64,000 nucleotides of DNA from Hyphomicrobium sp. D-2. GTDB taxonomy: Bacteria > Pseudomonadota > Alphaproteobacteria > Rhizobiales > Hyphomicrobiaceae. Made by a program: the position numbers and the translations under genes. Position 1 is the first letter of the stretch. Every line of letters starts with the position of its first letter. The stretch covers positions 186,001-250,000 of the forward strand of contig NZ_JARXLA010000005.1 of NCBI RefSeq assembly GCF_029872155.1, given 5' to 3'. This document shows, piece by piece, positions 55,766-64,000 of the stretch. The notes under the pieces are model-generated. The model made no database searches. It saw only the letters and a list, made by a program, of their open reading frames with translations, and was not told the DNA's origin.

Positions 55766-56875
55766 ATGGCCAAACCGCGCCTGACCCAGTTGATTGAAAG
55801 CCTGCCCGCCATGGTGCCGTTTGTCGGCCCGGAGGCGCTGGTGAGGGCACGCGAGAAGCCGTTCCGGGCCCGTATCGGCGCCAATGAAAACGTGTTCGGC
55901 CCATCGCCGCGCGCCATTGCTGCGATGGCGGAAGCGGCTGCTGGTAACTGGATGTATGCCGATCCGGAAAGCTTTGAGCTACGCGAGGCGCTGGCCCAGT
56001 TCCACGGTGTTGATCGCGCGAACATCGTGGTGGGTGAGGGCATCGACGGACTGCTGGGGCTGACGGTCAAGCTCACGATTGACCCCGGCCATACGGTTGT
56101 GACGTCCAACGGTACCTATCCGACATTCAACTTCCATGTGGCAGCGGCCGGTGGCCGTCTGGTACGCGTGCCCTATCGCGACGACCGGCAGGATCTTGGC
56201 GCGTTGCTTGATGCCGCAATCGCCGAGGATGCGCGCCTGCTCTATGTGTGCAATCCGGATAATCCGATGGGATCGTTCTGGGCGGCTGACAAGCTGCAGG
56301 AGCTGATTGCGGCGTTGCCGGATGGGCTGTTGCTGTGCCTCGACGAAGCCTATTGCGACACCGCCACGGCGATGCAGCCGCTGGCGTTCGATGTCGGCAA
56401 TCCGCAGGTCATCCGCATGCGTACGTTCTCAAAAGCATACGGGCTGGCAGGCGCGCGCATCGGCTATGCGGTGGGTGAAGCCGGGTTGATCGCGCAGTTC
56501 GAGAAGGTGCGCAATCACTACGGCATCAACCGCGTCGGTCAGATCGGTGCACTGGCTGCGCTTGGCGATCAGGCATACCTGGCCGATGTCGTTGGGCGCA
56601 TTGACCGGGCGCGCGGGATGCTGGGCGACATCGCGCAGCGCAATGGATTGCAGCCGCTGCCCTCGGGCGCCAACTTTGTAGCGATGGATTGCGGGCGCGA
56701 CGGTGCCTATGCACGCCGGGTGCTGGACGGATTGCTGGCGCGCGATGTGTTTGCCCGCATGCCGGGGACGGCAGGGCTGGATCGCTGCATTCGCGTGAGC
56801 TGTGGCACCGAGGCCGATCTCGATGTGTTCGCGGCGGCTTTGCCGGAGGCGATAGCCGATGCCGACGCGGGTTGA
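55766..56875 (+). CDS. HisC-like pyridoxal-phosphate aminotransferase
   Basis: 369 residues, fold type I. ARIGANENVFGPSPRAIAAM (substrate segment), VVGEGIDGLLGL, YVCNPDNPMGSF, LCLDEAYCDTA and the PLP lysine in RTFSKAYGLAGARIGYAVGE match histidinol-phosphate/aromatic aminotransferases. It is not next to other his genes, so it may act on aromatic or other amino acids. It is a separate line from the aminotransferase at 5205. Confidence 0.88.
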   Translation: MAKPRLTQLIESLPAMVPFVGPEALVRAREKPFRARIGANENVFGPSPRAIAAMAEAAAGNWMYADPESFELREALAQFHGVDRANIVVGEGIDGLLGLTVKLTIDPGHTVVTSNGTYPTFNFHVAAAGGRLVRVPYRDDRQDLGALLDAAIAEDARLLYVCNPDNPMGSFWAADKLQELIAALPDGLLLCLDEAYCDTATAMQPLAFDVGNPQVIRMRTFSKAYGLAGARIGYAVGEAGLIAQFEKVRNHYGINRVGQIGALAALGDQAYLADVVGRIDRARGMLGDIAQRNGLQPLPSGANFVAMDCGRDGAYARRVLDGLLARDVFARMPGTAGLDRCIRVSCGTEADLDVFAAALPEAIADADAG

Positions 56876-57073
56876 TGGGCGCGGGGATTTTGATGACCAC
56901 AGCGGGCTGCAAATCCGCGGTCGGACGCTGCGGTTTCATGCGGTGAGTGGGTGACGGGCTAATGCTGCTGCGGTTGCAACCTGTGCGGCTGTCGGTGGGA
57001 TTGGCAAAACCTTAAGTCGGAGCGGGCATTATGCGCCGTCCCGTTTGAAGCCTGCCGATCAAAAAGGCCCGCC

Positions 57074-57400
57074 ATGCACGAACAGCTGCTTGAATACTCG
57101 TCCTGGTCCTTCCAGCTCGCATTCGTCATTATCGTTCTTTATCTGGTGCTTGGCCTGATCAAGCCGTCGCTGGTGCTGGCCGCAAAACGGTCGACCGTGG
57201 TGGTGGTGTCGGTGATTGCGATGCTGCTGGCTGCGACGGCGTTCTATGTTGCGGTTCGTCCGCTGGATAACGTGGGCCCGCAGCCACCGGCGGCCGACAT
57301 CATTCCTGAGCCCGCACCTGCACCGGCTGAAGCTGATGCGCCGGCACCGGCCGATCACGATCATTCCGCACCGCAAGAACCCGCTGCCCCGCAACAGTAA
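57074..57400 (+). CDS. small two-helix membrane protein
   Basis: 108 residues: helices about 12-30 (FQLAFVIIVLYLVLGLI) and 42-62 (TVVVVSVIAMLLAATAFYV), then a Pro/Ala/Glu- and His-rich tail. AAAGG lies before the ATG. Function unknown. Confidence 0.7.
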   Translation: MHEQLLEYSSWSFQLAFVIIVLYLVLGLIKPSLVLAAKRSTVVVVSVIAMLLAATAFYVAVRPLDNVGPQPPAADIIPEPAPAPAEADAPAPADHDHSAPQEPAAPQQ

Positions 57401-57597
57401 TTCGCGGCTCCCCGCTCCCCTGCCTGGCGACGCTGGCGCGTGGTTTGACCACGCCCAGCTTGATGCGCGTCAAGCAACTATTGTGCTGCACACGATTCTA
57501 TTGATACTGCTGCTCACTAGGGGAACGGGGAAGCTCTGCGTCAGCGCCCCGAAAAGAAGCCGGCACAGGCCGGCGATCGAATGGGAGAGAAGCGATA

Positions 57598-57771
57598 ATG
57601 AGCGGGACCTTGGGATTTCTTGTCGGCGTGGTGCTGTTGGTTGTTGGTCTGGGCGGCCTTGGTTTGGCGCTGCATCAGATGATGATCGACGCAACTGTGC
57701 AGGGTCCGATAGCCGGTGGCCTGGTGACATTCGTCGTCGCCGCGTTCGCTTCGCTGCTGATCATTCGTTGA
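57598..57771 (+). CDS. 57-residue two-helix membrane protein
   Basis: ATG 57598, with GGGAGAGAA upstream, gives MSGTLGFLVGVVLLVVGLGG, a short polar loop, and GGLVTFVVAAFASLLIIR. A five-codon frame (57581) ends in TAATG with the start codon, which could couple translation. Function unknown. Confidence 0.6.
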   Translation: MSGTLGFLVGVVLLVVGLGGLGLALHQMMIDATVQGPIAGGLVTFVVAAFASLLIIR

Positions 57772-57808
57772 TCCTGTCCGCACTGGCGTGGCGGTAGAGG
57801 TGCCGTCT

Positions 57809-58657
57809 CTAGGGCCAGCGTCGTAGGGACTGCCGCGAGAACGTCCACTCAGGCGTAATCAATTCGCCGTCGAAGGCCGCCGGATACCACGGTGAGCCAT
57901 CGGCGGCGTTTTCGTTTGCGGGGGGATCCGGGGCAGGATTATTGGCTATTGCGCCCACCATGTGCATGTTCCGGAGCACATGGATGTTCTGCGCTGGCAT
58001 ATAGCTTTGCAGCAGCAGGAAGCGCTTTTCGCCGGTGCCGGGATTTTCCACCATGTCGGCCACCAGCACGGCGTGCCCCGGAAAACCGCCCTTGATGAAG
58101 ACGTCGCCGATGGCGATTTCGGTCAGCGCAACGGGTTTCAGCTCGCGCTCAAGCGAGTAGGTGCCCGCGTAAGCAAACACGTAATCCATGTATTTGCGGA
58201 ATGAAGGATAGCTCTGGTCGCGTCGCGCCGAAAAGGCGAGCGGCTTGCCTTCGGTATTGTTGAAGCGGATGTCGCGCTTGCGATCCTGGGTGAACAGCCA
58301 TTCGCCGCGCAGGCGCATGATGGCATCGGCGCATTGCTGCAGGTCGCGCCTGCCGACATCGATATCGATCACCGCCGCGTGCACATCCTGCCGCCATTTG
58401 TTGGCGCCGGTGAAGGTTTGCACCGGCGTACCCGGTGGCTTCATCGGCAAACCGCGCAACCATGTGGCCCAGCTTCCTGCCGAAGCGGGCACACGCACGA
58501 AGCCGGCGGGTGGTGGCACGGATTGCGCGAGTGTCGGCGCGTCAGGCGTATGCGGCCGGGCGTAGCCCGGCGCTGCAATGGCGGGTGCTGACGGCGTCAG
58601 TGACGCCAGCATCAGAATGGCGAACAGGGCAAAGCGGAATGGTGGTGAATGCTGCAT
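57809..58657 (-). CDS. DUF4846 domain protein, secreted
   Basis: 282 residues from ATG 58657. Signal peptide about 1-30 (RFALFAILMLASLTPSAPAI). The body matches DUF4846: FTGANKWRQDVHAAVIDIDV, CADAIMRLRGEWL, IAIGDVFIKGGFPGHAVLVA and LLQSYMPAQNIHVLRN, ending SPWYPAAFD. The catalytic role of the family, if any, is not established; an extracytoplasmic location is likely. Start chosen by the signal peptide; ribosome site weak. Confidence 0.82.
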   Translation of the reverse strand: MQHSPPFRFALFAILMLASLTPSAPAIAAPGYARPHTPDAPTLAQSVPPPAGFVRVPASAGSWATWLRGLPMKPPGTPVQTFTGANKWRQDVHAAVIDIDVGRRDLQQCADAIMRLRGEWLFTQDRKRDIRFNNTEGKPLAFSARRDQSYPSFRKYMDYVFAYAGTYSLERELKPVALTEIAIGDVFIKGGFPGHAVLVADMVENPGTGEKRFLLLQSYMPAQNIHVLRNMHMVGAIANNPAPDPPANENAADGSPWYPAAFDGELITPEWTFSRQSLRRWP

Positions 58658-58756
58658 GTCCGTTGCATGCAGCGTTCCTGTGGCACGGCCAAGGCGATGC
58701 GCAAACACTTGGCCATGCGCGAGCGGAAGCAGTCGCAGAGGGAGAGGCAGACGCGA

Positions 58757-59845
58757 TCAGCGATTGTAAGAGAACGCCTGCGAGTGCCAGGTGGTGGCGT
58801 ACATCTGCTGAGCCCACGCCGGTGCGCGCTGCGCCAGATGGGCGTTCGTCACTTTCTTTTTGCGCTGACGCTTCACCTGATGCACCGGCGTGCGATAGGC
58901 GCGAATTGCGCCGCGCTTGCGGCTTGAGCGGGCATGACGCCGGTCGTCATCGTCATCATCCGATTTTGCGCTGGTGTCGCGCCGCGCTTTTCTTTCGGCA
59001 GCCACATCGGCGTTATTTTCGGAGGCTGCGGCGTGATCGGCATCGGCGCTGTCGGCAGGGTTGTCGGCCAGCGCGGCGACGGTGAGCGGCGCTTCCGGCG
59101 ATGCGTCGGCTGCTGGTGTTGATTGAGCCGACGTTACATCGGCAATTGCTGCTGTGCTTTGAGGGGCAGCGGCTTCGGCATGGCGCGCCTGGGTCGTGGG
59201 CGCGGCCGCAGGTTCGCGATCAGTGGCGTCGATGCCCTGGGCAAGCGATGCGGTGACCGTCGGCTCGCGTTCCATCAGCGGGCGATCGCTGGCAAGAAAC
59301 GCCAGATCGTCCGGCGAGGCAGGTGGATACGAGGGGGCAGCGCCGCTGTCGCGCGTGTCAATGAAGGCCGCGTTCTGGATGTAATCCATACGATCGAGAT
59401 CCGCCTGATCGAACGGCGTTGAGCATGCGCAACTCGAAGGGCCGGAAAGAACCGCGACCGCAAGTCCACCGATAAGCAGAACCGAGAGAAAGCCGCTGGT
59501 CTGCAGGCGTCCACCGCCAGTAACCGCAAGCGAAGCGATTTTTGAACTGTGCCGGACAATCCGCTCACGCATGGCGGCGAGTGCAGGCTCCAGGCGCTCA
59601 ACTGTCACGGGGGCGGCGTCGCGGAACCGTTCCAGCAGCCATGACGAGGAGCCACTCAGCCGATCACCGAGCCATTCCATCCAGTTCGCGGGGAGCTGCG
59701 GTTTGGTGGGCGCAAGCACCCGGTAGCCGCCAATCGTCGGCTGGGCGCCTGCATAGCTGCGCAGGGCGGCAAACTGATCGAGAACCTGCAGAAAATTTTC
59801 CGCCGGGTCGATGCTGTCACGATCCGAGGTCGTGTTTGCCCGCAT
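58757..59845 (-). CDS. single-pass membrane protein with a charged tail
   Basis: 362 residues, not recognised. A cytoplasmic N-terminal part (about 1-105, with FLQVLDQFAALRSYAG) precedes a membrane helix at about 115-135 (GFLSVLLIGGLAVAVLSGPS), immediately followed by SCACSTPFDQADL. The exported part is Ala/Ser/Asp-rich low complexity, then an acidic run DDDDDD and a strongly basic stretch (RRHARSSRKRGAIRAYR), ending WAQQMYATTWHSQAFSYNR. An envelope protein; partner unknown. Confidence 0.7.
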   Translation of the reverse strand: MRANTTSDRDSIDPAENFLQVLDQFAALRSYAGAQPTIGGYRVLAPTKPQLPANWMEWLGDRLSGSSSWLLERFRDAAPVTVERLEPALAAMRERIVRHSSKIASLAVTGGGRLQTSGFLSVLLIGGLAVAVLSGPSSCACSTPFDQADLDRMDYIQNAAFIDTRDSGAAPSYPPASPDDLAFLASDRPLMEREPTVTASLAQGIDATDREPAAAPTTQARHAEAAAPQSTAAIADVTSAQSTPAADASPEAPLTVAALADNPADSADADHAAASENNADVAAERKARRDTSAKSDDDDDDRRHARSSRKRGAIRAYRTPVHQVKRQRKKKVTNAHLAQRAPAWAQQMYATTWHSQAFSYNR

Positions 59846-60257
59846 GGCGTTACTCCGCTTGCTGTCCCGCTGTCTCTGCTTTTTGAACGGATCTATGACC
59901 CGTTTAGCCAGGAAACAGCGTCTGTTGTGCCCCCACGATCACGCAAATACTCAACTGTCAGGGCGCAGATCCCTGAATAATCGCAACAAAGGTGCGATCT
60001 GCATTGTTAAGCTGGCACGGATATAGTGAATTTTTTCCAAATATTATGGATAGATACGGCGAGCGGTTGATATGATGTTTTAGCCATAAGTCCGGGGCCT
60101 TAGCGGGCCAAGAAAAGGCTCAGAATGCGGAGGAATGCGCGTAGGTGGCCGGCGCGGATCGGCCCGGTCGCTGCGATGTTGGACGCATCGGCCGCGGGCT
60201 CATGGCCCGGCGGCGGGCTCCACCGGAGGCGAGTCGGCCGGGTTCACTAAATAAAAA
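59846..60257. other. gap with a divergent palindrome
   Basis: 412 bases without a gene. About 60206-60242 (CGGCGGGCTCCACCGGAGGC core) resembles the 39-bp palindromic repeat in diverged form. An AT-rich stretch at about 60020-60060 may be a promoter of the gene to the left. Confidence 0.4.
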
Positions 60258-61169
60258 TCAGGCCGCCATCGGTTTCTTGAACCACTCCCAACCGCCTTTG
60301 CGGTCGACCTTGCGGCGGTACAGCGCCTCGTCGGCGCACTTGAGCAACGAGCGCAGGTCTTTGCCGTCCTGAGGCGCCAGACTGGCGCCGATGCTGGCGC
60401 CGACGGTTGCCGGTCGCGACATCAGATTCATGGGACGCGTCAGTTCGGTCTGGATGCGCCAGCAGACCTGCTCGACCTGATCGGGAATTTTGAGACCGCT
60501 CAGCAACACGACAAATTCGTCGCCGCCCATTCGGCAAACAAGGTCGCCGCTGCGGACACTGTCCGTGAGGCGCTTGGCGACGATCTTCAGGGTTTCGTCG
60601 CCCGCGTCGTGACCCAGCGTGTCGTTGATGGCTTTGAAGCCATCAAGGTCGATCAGCAGCATGGCGGTGAGAGTTTGCTCGGGATTCGCAACGATCCGCG
60701 CCCAGTGCTGTTCAAGGGCGCGGCGATTGGGGAGGCCGGTGAGAGGATCCTCAAGTGCGACGCGGCGCAGTAGCGTTTCGGTGCTGCGCTGCTCCGATAT
60801 GTCTTCAAACAACGCAATAGCGATATTCAGATCATGAAGCAGGATGCCACGGATCTGCGCTGTCTTCACACTGCCGTCGGCACACAAAATATCGACTTCG
60901 GTCTGTTCGACGTCGGAAACGCCATGGTTGCTGTTGGTCCAGACATTGCCCCACTTCTCCTTCGAGATCTCGCGATCTTCCGGACGCGGATAGGCGCGAA
61001 CGATCCAGTCGGTGATGGTGTCGAATTCCGACGCCTTGTAGCCAAACGTCTTGGTAAACGCATCGTTCATGAATTTGATGCGCTCGTCGTCAAGGCTCGC
61101 CCACGACACCGGCATTGGAAGGGCGTTGAGGATCGCGAACAGATGTTCTTTTGAAAGAGTGAGAGGCAT
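60258..61169 (-). CDS. PAS-GGDEF diguanylate cyclase
   Basis: 303 residues from ATG 61169. The N-terminal PAS domain (about 5-125; NALPMPVSWASLDDERIKFM) is followed by GGDEF (about 140-295): DPLTGLPNRRALEQHW, LIDLDGFKAINDTLGHDAGD and the active-site CRMGGDEFVVLL. The active site is intact, so it should make cyclic di-GMP. RxxD inhibitory site four to five residues before GGDEF is not evident. No phosphodiesterase domain. Cytoplasmic. Confidence 0.93.
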   Translation of the reverse strand: MPLTLSKEHLFAILNALPMPVSWASLDDERIKFMNDAFTKTFGYKASEFDTITDWIVRAYPRPEDREISKEKWGNVWTNSNHGVSDVEQTEVDILCADGSVKTAQIRGILLHDLNIAIALFEDISEQRSTETLLRRVALEDPLTGLPNRRALEQHWARIVANPEQTLTAMLLIDLDGFKAINDTLGHDAGDETLKIVAKRLTDSVRSGDLVCRMGGDEFVVLLSGLKIPDQVEQVCWRIQTELTRPMNLMSRPATVGASIGASLAPQDGKDLRSLLKCADEALYRRKVDRKGGWEWFKKPMAA

Positions 61170-61393
61170 GGACGCTCGACAATTCACAGCCAATTGGAGA
61201 TCCGATTGCGCTTTGTCGGGGAACGAGCGCCGGCAGTCTTAAAATTATTCCAAGCCAATTGCGTATGAATGAATCTGATCGCGTGGCATTTAAATAGGCA
61301 GGAAGAACGTGGGGGCTGTGGCCCGGCATGGTTAAGGTATTGTTGAAACCCGCACCGCTATTCTCCGATCGAGTGTTACATCGCAGGTGGTCG

Positions 61394-61711
61394 ATGCGGG
61401 CTGTTTTAAATCTGATTTCGTTGCTGGCGGTCGGGCTGATAATGGCCGCCATCATCATGGCTGCGCCGACTGAAACAATGCGCGGCACGGAGCTGAAGCA
61501 GTTTCTTGAGGGCTTCGATTTTGCGGCGCCGGCATTGGACTATCGCTCTGTGCTGGCCGGTCTGGCGCTGGGTGTCGTGATCGCGCTGATCGCCCGGATA
61601 TCCTGGGTGGATATCGCGCGTCGCACCGCCGGATGGATCGCCAATCAGGCGCACCGGCTGCTGTTGCTGGCGCTGGCCGCCATTCTGATCGGCGTCATCA
61701 TCTACGTGTAG
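61394..61711 (+). CDS. small membrane protein, three helices
   Basis: 105 residues from ATG 61394 (AGGTGG upstream). Helices about 7-25 (LISLLAVGLIMAAIIMAA), 50-68 (VLAGLALGVVIALIARI) and 85-104 (LLLLALAAILIGVIIYV). No family recognised. It converges with glnA across a strong terminator. Confidence 0.75.
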   Translation: MRAVLNLISLLAVGLIMAAIIMAAPTETMRGTELKQFLEGFDFAAPALDYRSVLAGLALGVVIALIARISWVDIARRTAGWIANQAHRLLLLALAAILIGVIIYV

Positions 61712-61760
61712 CGCACGCACATTCGCAATTCGGTTTCGGCGTCTTCGGCCCGGACATAAA

Positions 61761-61792
61761 AAGAAGGCCCGGAATTGCTTCCGGGCCTTCTT
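61761..61792. terminator. bidirectional rho-independent terminator (glnA / 61394 gene)
   Basis: Fourteen-base-pair perfect stem (AAGAAGGCCCGGAA / TTCCGGGCCTTCTT) with loop TTGC, preceded by AAAA and followed by GCGTATTT, between convergent genes. Confidence 0.92.
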
Positions 61793-61822
61793 GCGTATTT
61801 GCAACCTGATGGTCCGCGCCTG

Positions 61823-63232
61823 TTACAGCGAGTAGTACATGTCGTACTCGACCGGATGCGGCGTCATTTCATAGCGCTGATTTTCAGCCATGCGCAGATC
61901 GATGTAGGCGTCGATCATGTCGTCGCTCATCACGCCGCCAGCCTTGAGGTAATCGCGGTCGGCGTCGAGGGAGTCGAGGGCTTCACGCAGGCTGCCGCAC
62001 ACGGTCGGGATGCTGGCAAGCTCAGCCGGCGGCAGGTCGTAAAGGTTCTTGTCCATCGGGTCGCCCGGATTGATCCGGTTGAGGATGCCGTCGATGCCAG
62101 CCATCAGCATGGCCGTGAAGGCCAGGTACGGGTTTGCCATCGGATCGGGGAAGCGCACTTCGAAACGCTTCGCCTTCGGGCTCGATACGTGCGGGATGCG
62201 GCACGAAGCGGAGCGGTTACGCGCCGAGTAGGCGAGCAGCACGGGGGCTTCGTAGCCCGGCACCAGACGCTTGTAGGAGTTGGTGGTCGGGTTGGTGAAG
62301 GCGTTGAGCGACTTGGCGTGCTTGAGGATGCCGCCGATGTAGAACAGCGCGTTCTCCGACAGATCGGCATAGCGGTCGCCAGCGAAGGTCGGCTTGCCTT
62401 CCTTCCAGATCGACTGGTGGACGTGCATGCCCGAACCGTTGTCGCCGAACACGGGCTTCGGCATGAACGTAGCCGACTTGCCGTAGGCCTGGGCGACCAT
62501 GTGCGTCACATACTTATAGATCTGCATGTGGTCGGCGATGGTGACCATCGGGCCGAACTTGATGCCGAGCTCGTGCTGGGCAGCGGCCACCTCGTGATGG
62601 TGCTTTTCAACCGACACGCCCATTTCAACCAGCACCGAGATCATCTCGGAACGGATGTCCTGGCAGCTGTCGATCGGCGGCACGGGGAAGTAACCGCCCT
62701 TCATGCGCGGACGGTGGCCGAGGTTGCCCATTTCATACTGGGTGCCGGTGTTGGTCGGCAGCTCGTTGGAATCGACGCGGAAGCCGGTGTTGTACGGATC
62801 GGAGGTGAAGCGCACGTCGTCGAAGATGAAGAACTCGGCTTCCGGACCCATGAAGATGGTGTCGCCCAGACCGGTGGACTTCAGGTAAGCCTCGGCCTTC
62901 TTGGCGATGCCGCGCGGGTCGCGGTCATAGAACTGGCCGGTGGAAGGCTCGTGCACGTCACAGAATATGGCGAGCGTCGACTGGGCGAAGAATGGATCGA
63001 TGTGGGCGGAGCTTGCGTCCGGCATCAGCAGCATGTCGGAGGATTCGATGCCCTTCCAGCCGCCAATCGACGAGCCGTCGAAAGCATAGCCATCGGCAAA
63101 CACATCCTCATCCACCGTCGAGGCGTGCGCAGTCACGTGCTGCATCTTGCCCTTGGTGTCGGTGAAGCGGAAATCGACAAACTTGACGTCCTTATCCTTG
63201 ATCGTCTTCAGGACATCACTCACGGTCTGCAT
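61823..63232 (-). CDS. glnA: glutamine synthetase type I
   Basis: The 469-residue dodecameric enzyme makes glutamine from glutamate and ammonia with ATP. Motifs: [17 protein letters not shown] region ([16 protein letters not shown]), [47 protein letters not shown] (ATP site) and the adenylylation tyrosine in [12 protein letters not shown] (about residue 398). The ATG at 63232 follows AGGGGAA. It lies 92 bases after glnB in the same direction; in rhizobia the pair is co-transcribed, so nitrogen control by NtrC at the glnB promoter is likely. Confidence 0.98.
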   Translation of the reverse strand: MQTVSDVLKTIKDKDVKFVDFRFTDTKGKMQHVTAHASTVDEDVFADGYAFDGSSIGGWKGIESSDMLLMPDASSAHIDPFFAQSTLAIFCDVHEPSTGQFYDRDPRGIAKKAEAYLKSTGLGDTIFMGPEAEFFIFDDVRFTSDPYNTGFRVDSNELPTNTGTQYEMGNLGHRPRMKGGYFPVPPIDSCQDIRSEMISVLVEMGVSVEKHHHEVAAAQHELGIKFGPMVTIADHMQIYKYVTHMVAQAYGKSATFMPKPVFGDNGSGMHVHQSIWKEGKPTFAGDRYADLSENALFYIGGILKHAKSLNAFTNPTTNSYKRLVPGYEAPVLLAYSARNRSASCRIPHVSSPKAKRFEVRFPDPMANPYLAFTAMLMAGIDGILNRINPGDPMDKNLYDLPPAELASIPTVCGSLREALDSLDADRDYLKAGGVMSDDMIDAYIDLRMAENQRYEMTPHPVEYDMYYSL

Positions 63233-63324
63233 GGGAGTTCCCCTATTTGAGTGCCGTTTTGACGGCGTCTTCAGTGCGTTTGATGGATGAACGGGCGCTG
63301 GCTGCCCGGTCGTCGGGATACGGG

Positions 63325-63687
<363 letters not shown>

Positions 63688-63729
63688 TCATTTCCAGCAA
63701 GGGCGGCTTGCGTGAACGGCCAAGAGTTA

Positions 63730-63744
63730 GCACGGTGCGTGCCA
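63730..63744 (-). promoter_or_regulatory. sigma-54 promoter of glnB-glnA
   Basis: On the minus strand TGGCACGCACCGTGC has GG and GC at the required ten-base spacing of the -24/-12 class. The start of glnB is 67 bases downstream. In rhizobia glnB is transcribed from an NtrC-dependent sigma-54 promoter. I could not define NtrC sites by eye. Confidence 0.75.
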
Positions 63745-63872
63745 GTTCAAGCGCCATGTAAAAAATGCTGAAAACACAAACTGTTATGTGTTTGCCTCGG
63801 CAAGCCGCCGTCAAAAACAACGGCATGAGTGCCTATCAAGTAGGCAGCGTGCATGAAAAGTAGTCAGAGCCG

Positions 63873-64000
63873 GTGACCAACACTTTAATGTCGATGCAGG
63901 GCGCTCATTCCTTGGGCGGCGGACGCAACCAAGGTGTGCTTTTAAGCACCGAAGAGATGGGCCGTGCCGACCATCTGGCGGTGGAACTGGGCGTGCCAAG
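63873..64000 (+). CDS. NAD(P)HX epimerase / ADP-dependent dehydratase, N-terminus only
   Basis: The frame from GTG 63873 (or ATG 63888) runs off the right edge. It reads GVLLSTEEMGRADHLAVELG, matching the YjeF N-terminal domain (epimerase of hydrated NAD(P)H) at its first helix. Relatives of this bifunctional repair enzyme lie next to glnB in Rhizobiales. Only about 42 residues are seen. Confidence 0.65.
   Translation, partial: MTNTLMSMQGAHSLGGGRNQGVLLSTEEMGRADHLAVELGVP

Noticed and set aside
61775-63250. A long open frame of about 490 codons on the plus strand opposite glnA.
   Set aside because: It is the antisense frame of a highly biased GC-rich gene; the product has no recognisable domain and glnA is certain.

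Overview
The window is high-GC DNA from an alphaproteobacterium, most likely of the order Hyphomicrobiales (Rhizobiales). I infer this from the aminotransferase-hom-glpX-recJ gene order, the glnB-glnA pair beside an NAD(P)HX epimerase gene, rhizobial-type hypothetical families (DUF1489, DUF4846, DUF4287/DUF5655, Sel1), a class I PHA synthase and MgtE. I cannot name a genus. Nearly all identifications rest on protein motifs read by eye; no database search was run.

Layout. 1-12.6 kb is ordinary chromosome: a lipoprotein fragment, a quinone oxidoreductase, a Sel1 protein, phaC on the minus strand, then a plus-strand run of lipoprotein, class I aminotransferase, homoserine dehydrogenase, class II fructose-bisphosphatase, a small membrane protein and RecJ, followed by an outer-membrane beta-barrel protein. 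12.7-29.2 kb is accessory. An integrative element of about 12.6 kb sits at the 3' end of a tRNA-Glu gene, bounded by a 17-bp direct repeat at 16621-16637 and 29169-29185. It carries a tyrosine integrase next to the tRNA, a zinc-ribbon protein, a RepA-like AAA ATPase with a small partner gene, a serine resolvase with candidate res sites, an autotransporter, and a membrane protein with a C-terminal winged helix. Directly left of its left att lie decayed fragments of the same zinc-ribbon and integrase genes in the same order, and left of those a second, frameshifted autotransporter. The simplest reading is tandem accretion of two related elements at one tRNA-Glu site, the older one decaying.

29.2-38.3 kb returns to chromosome: tRNA-Ser(GCT), a secreted protein, a patch of dispersed repeats, metY, small membrane proteins, a membrane-embedded alpha/beta hydrolase, and a mannose-1-phosphate guanylyltransferase. 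38.5-46.3 kb holds a cyclopropane fatty acid synthase, an envelope-looking cluster (BON-OmpA protein, a 32-residue membrane peptide, and a 913-residue protein with five helix-hairpin-helix-type repeats and a 14-alanine microsatellite), and a fused APH/ATP-binding kinase. 46.4-64 kb contains two NodB-type deacetylases (one frameshifted), mgtE, an acetyltransferase, several envelope or hypothetical genes, a HisC-like aminotransferase, a PAS-GGDEF diguanylate cyclase, and glnA-glnB with a sigma-54 promoter.

A 39-bp palindromic repeat occurs at least six times in intergenic DNA, and two other palindromes of a type common in Rhizobiales are present. I see no CRISPR array, rRNA, transposase-bearing insertion sequence or conjugation genes.
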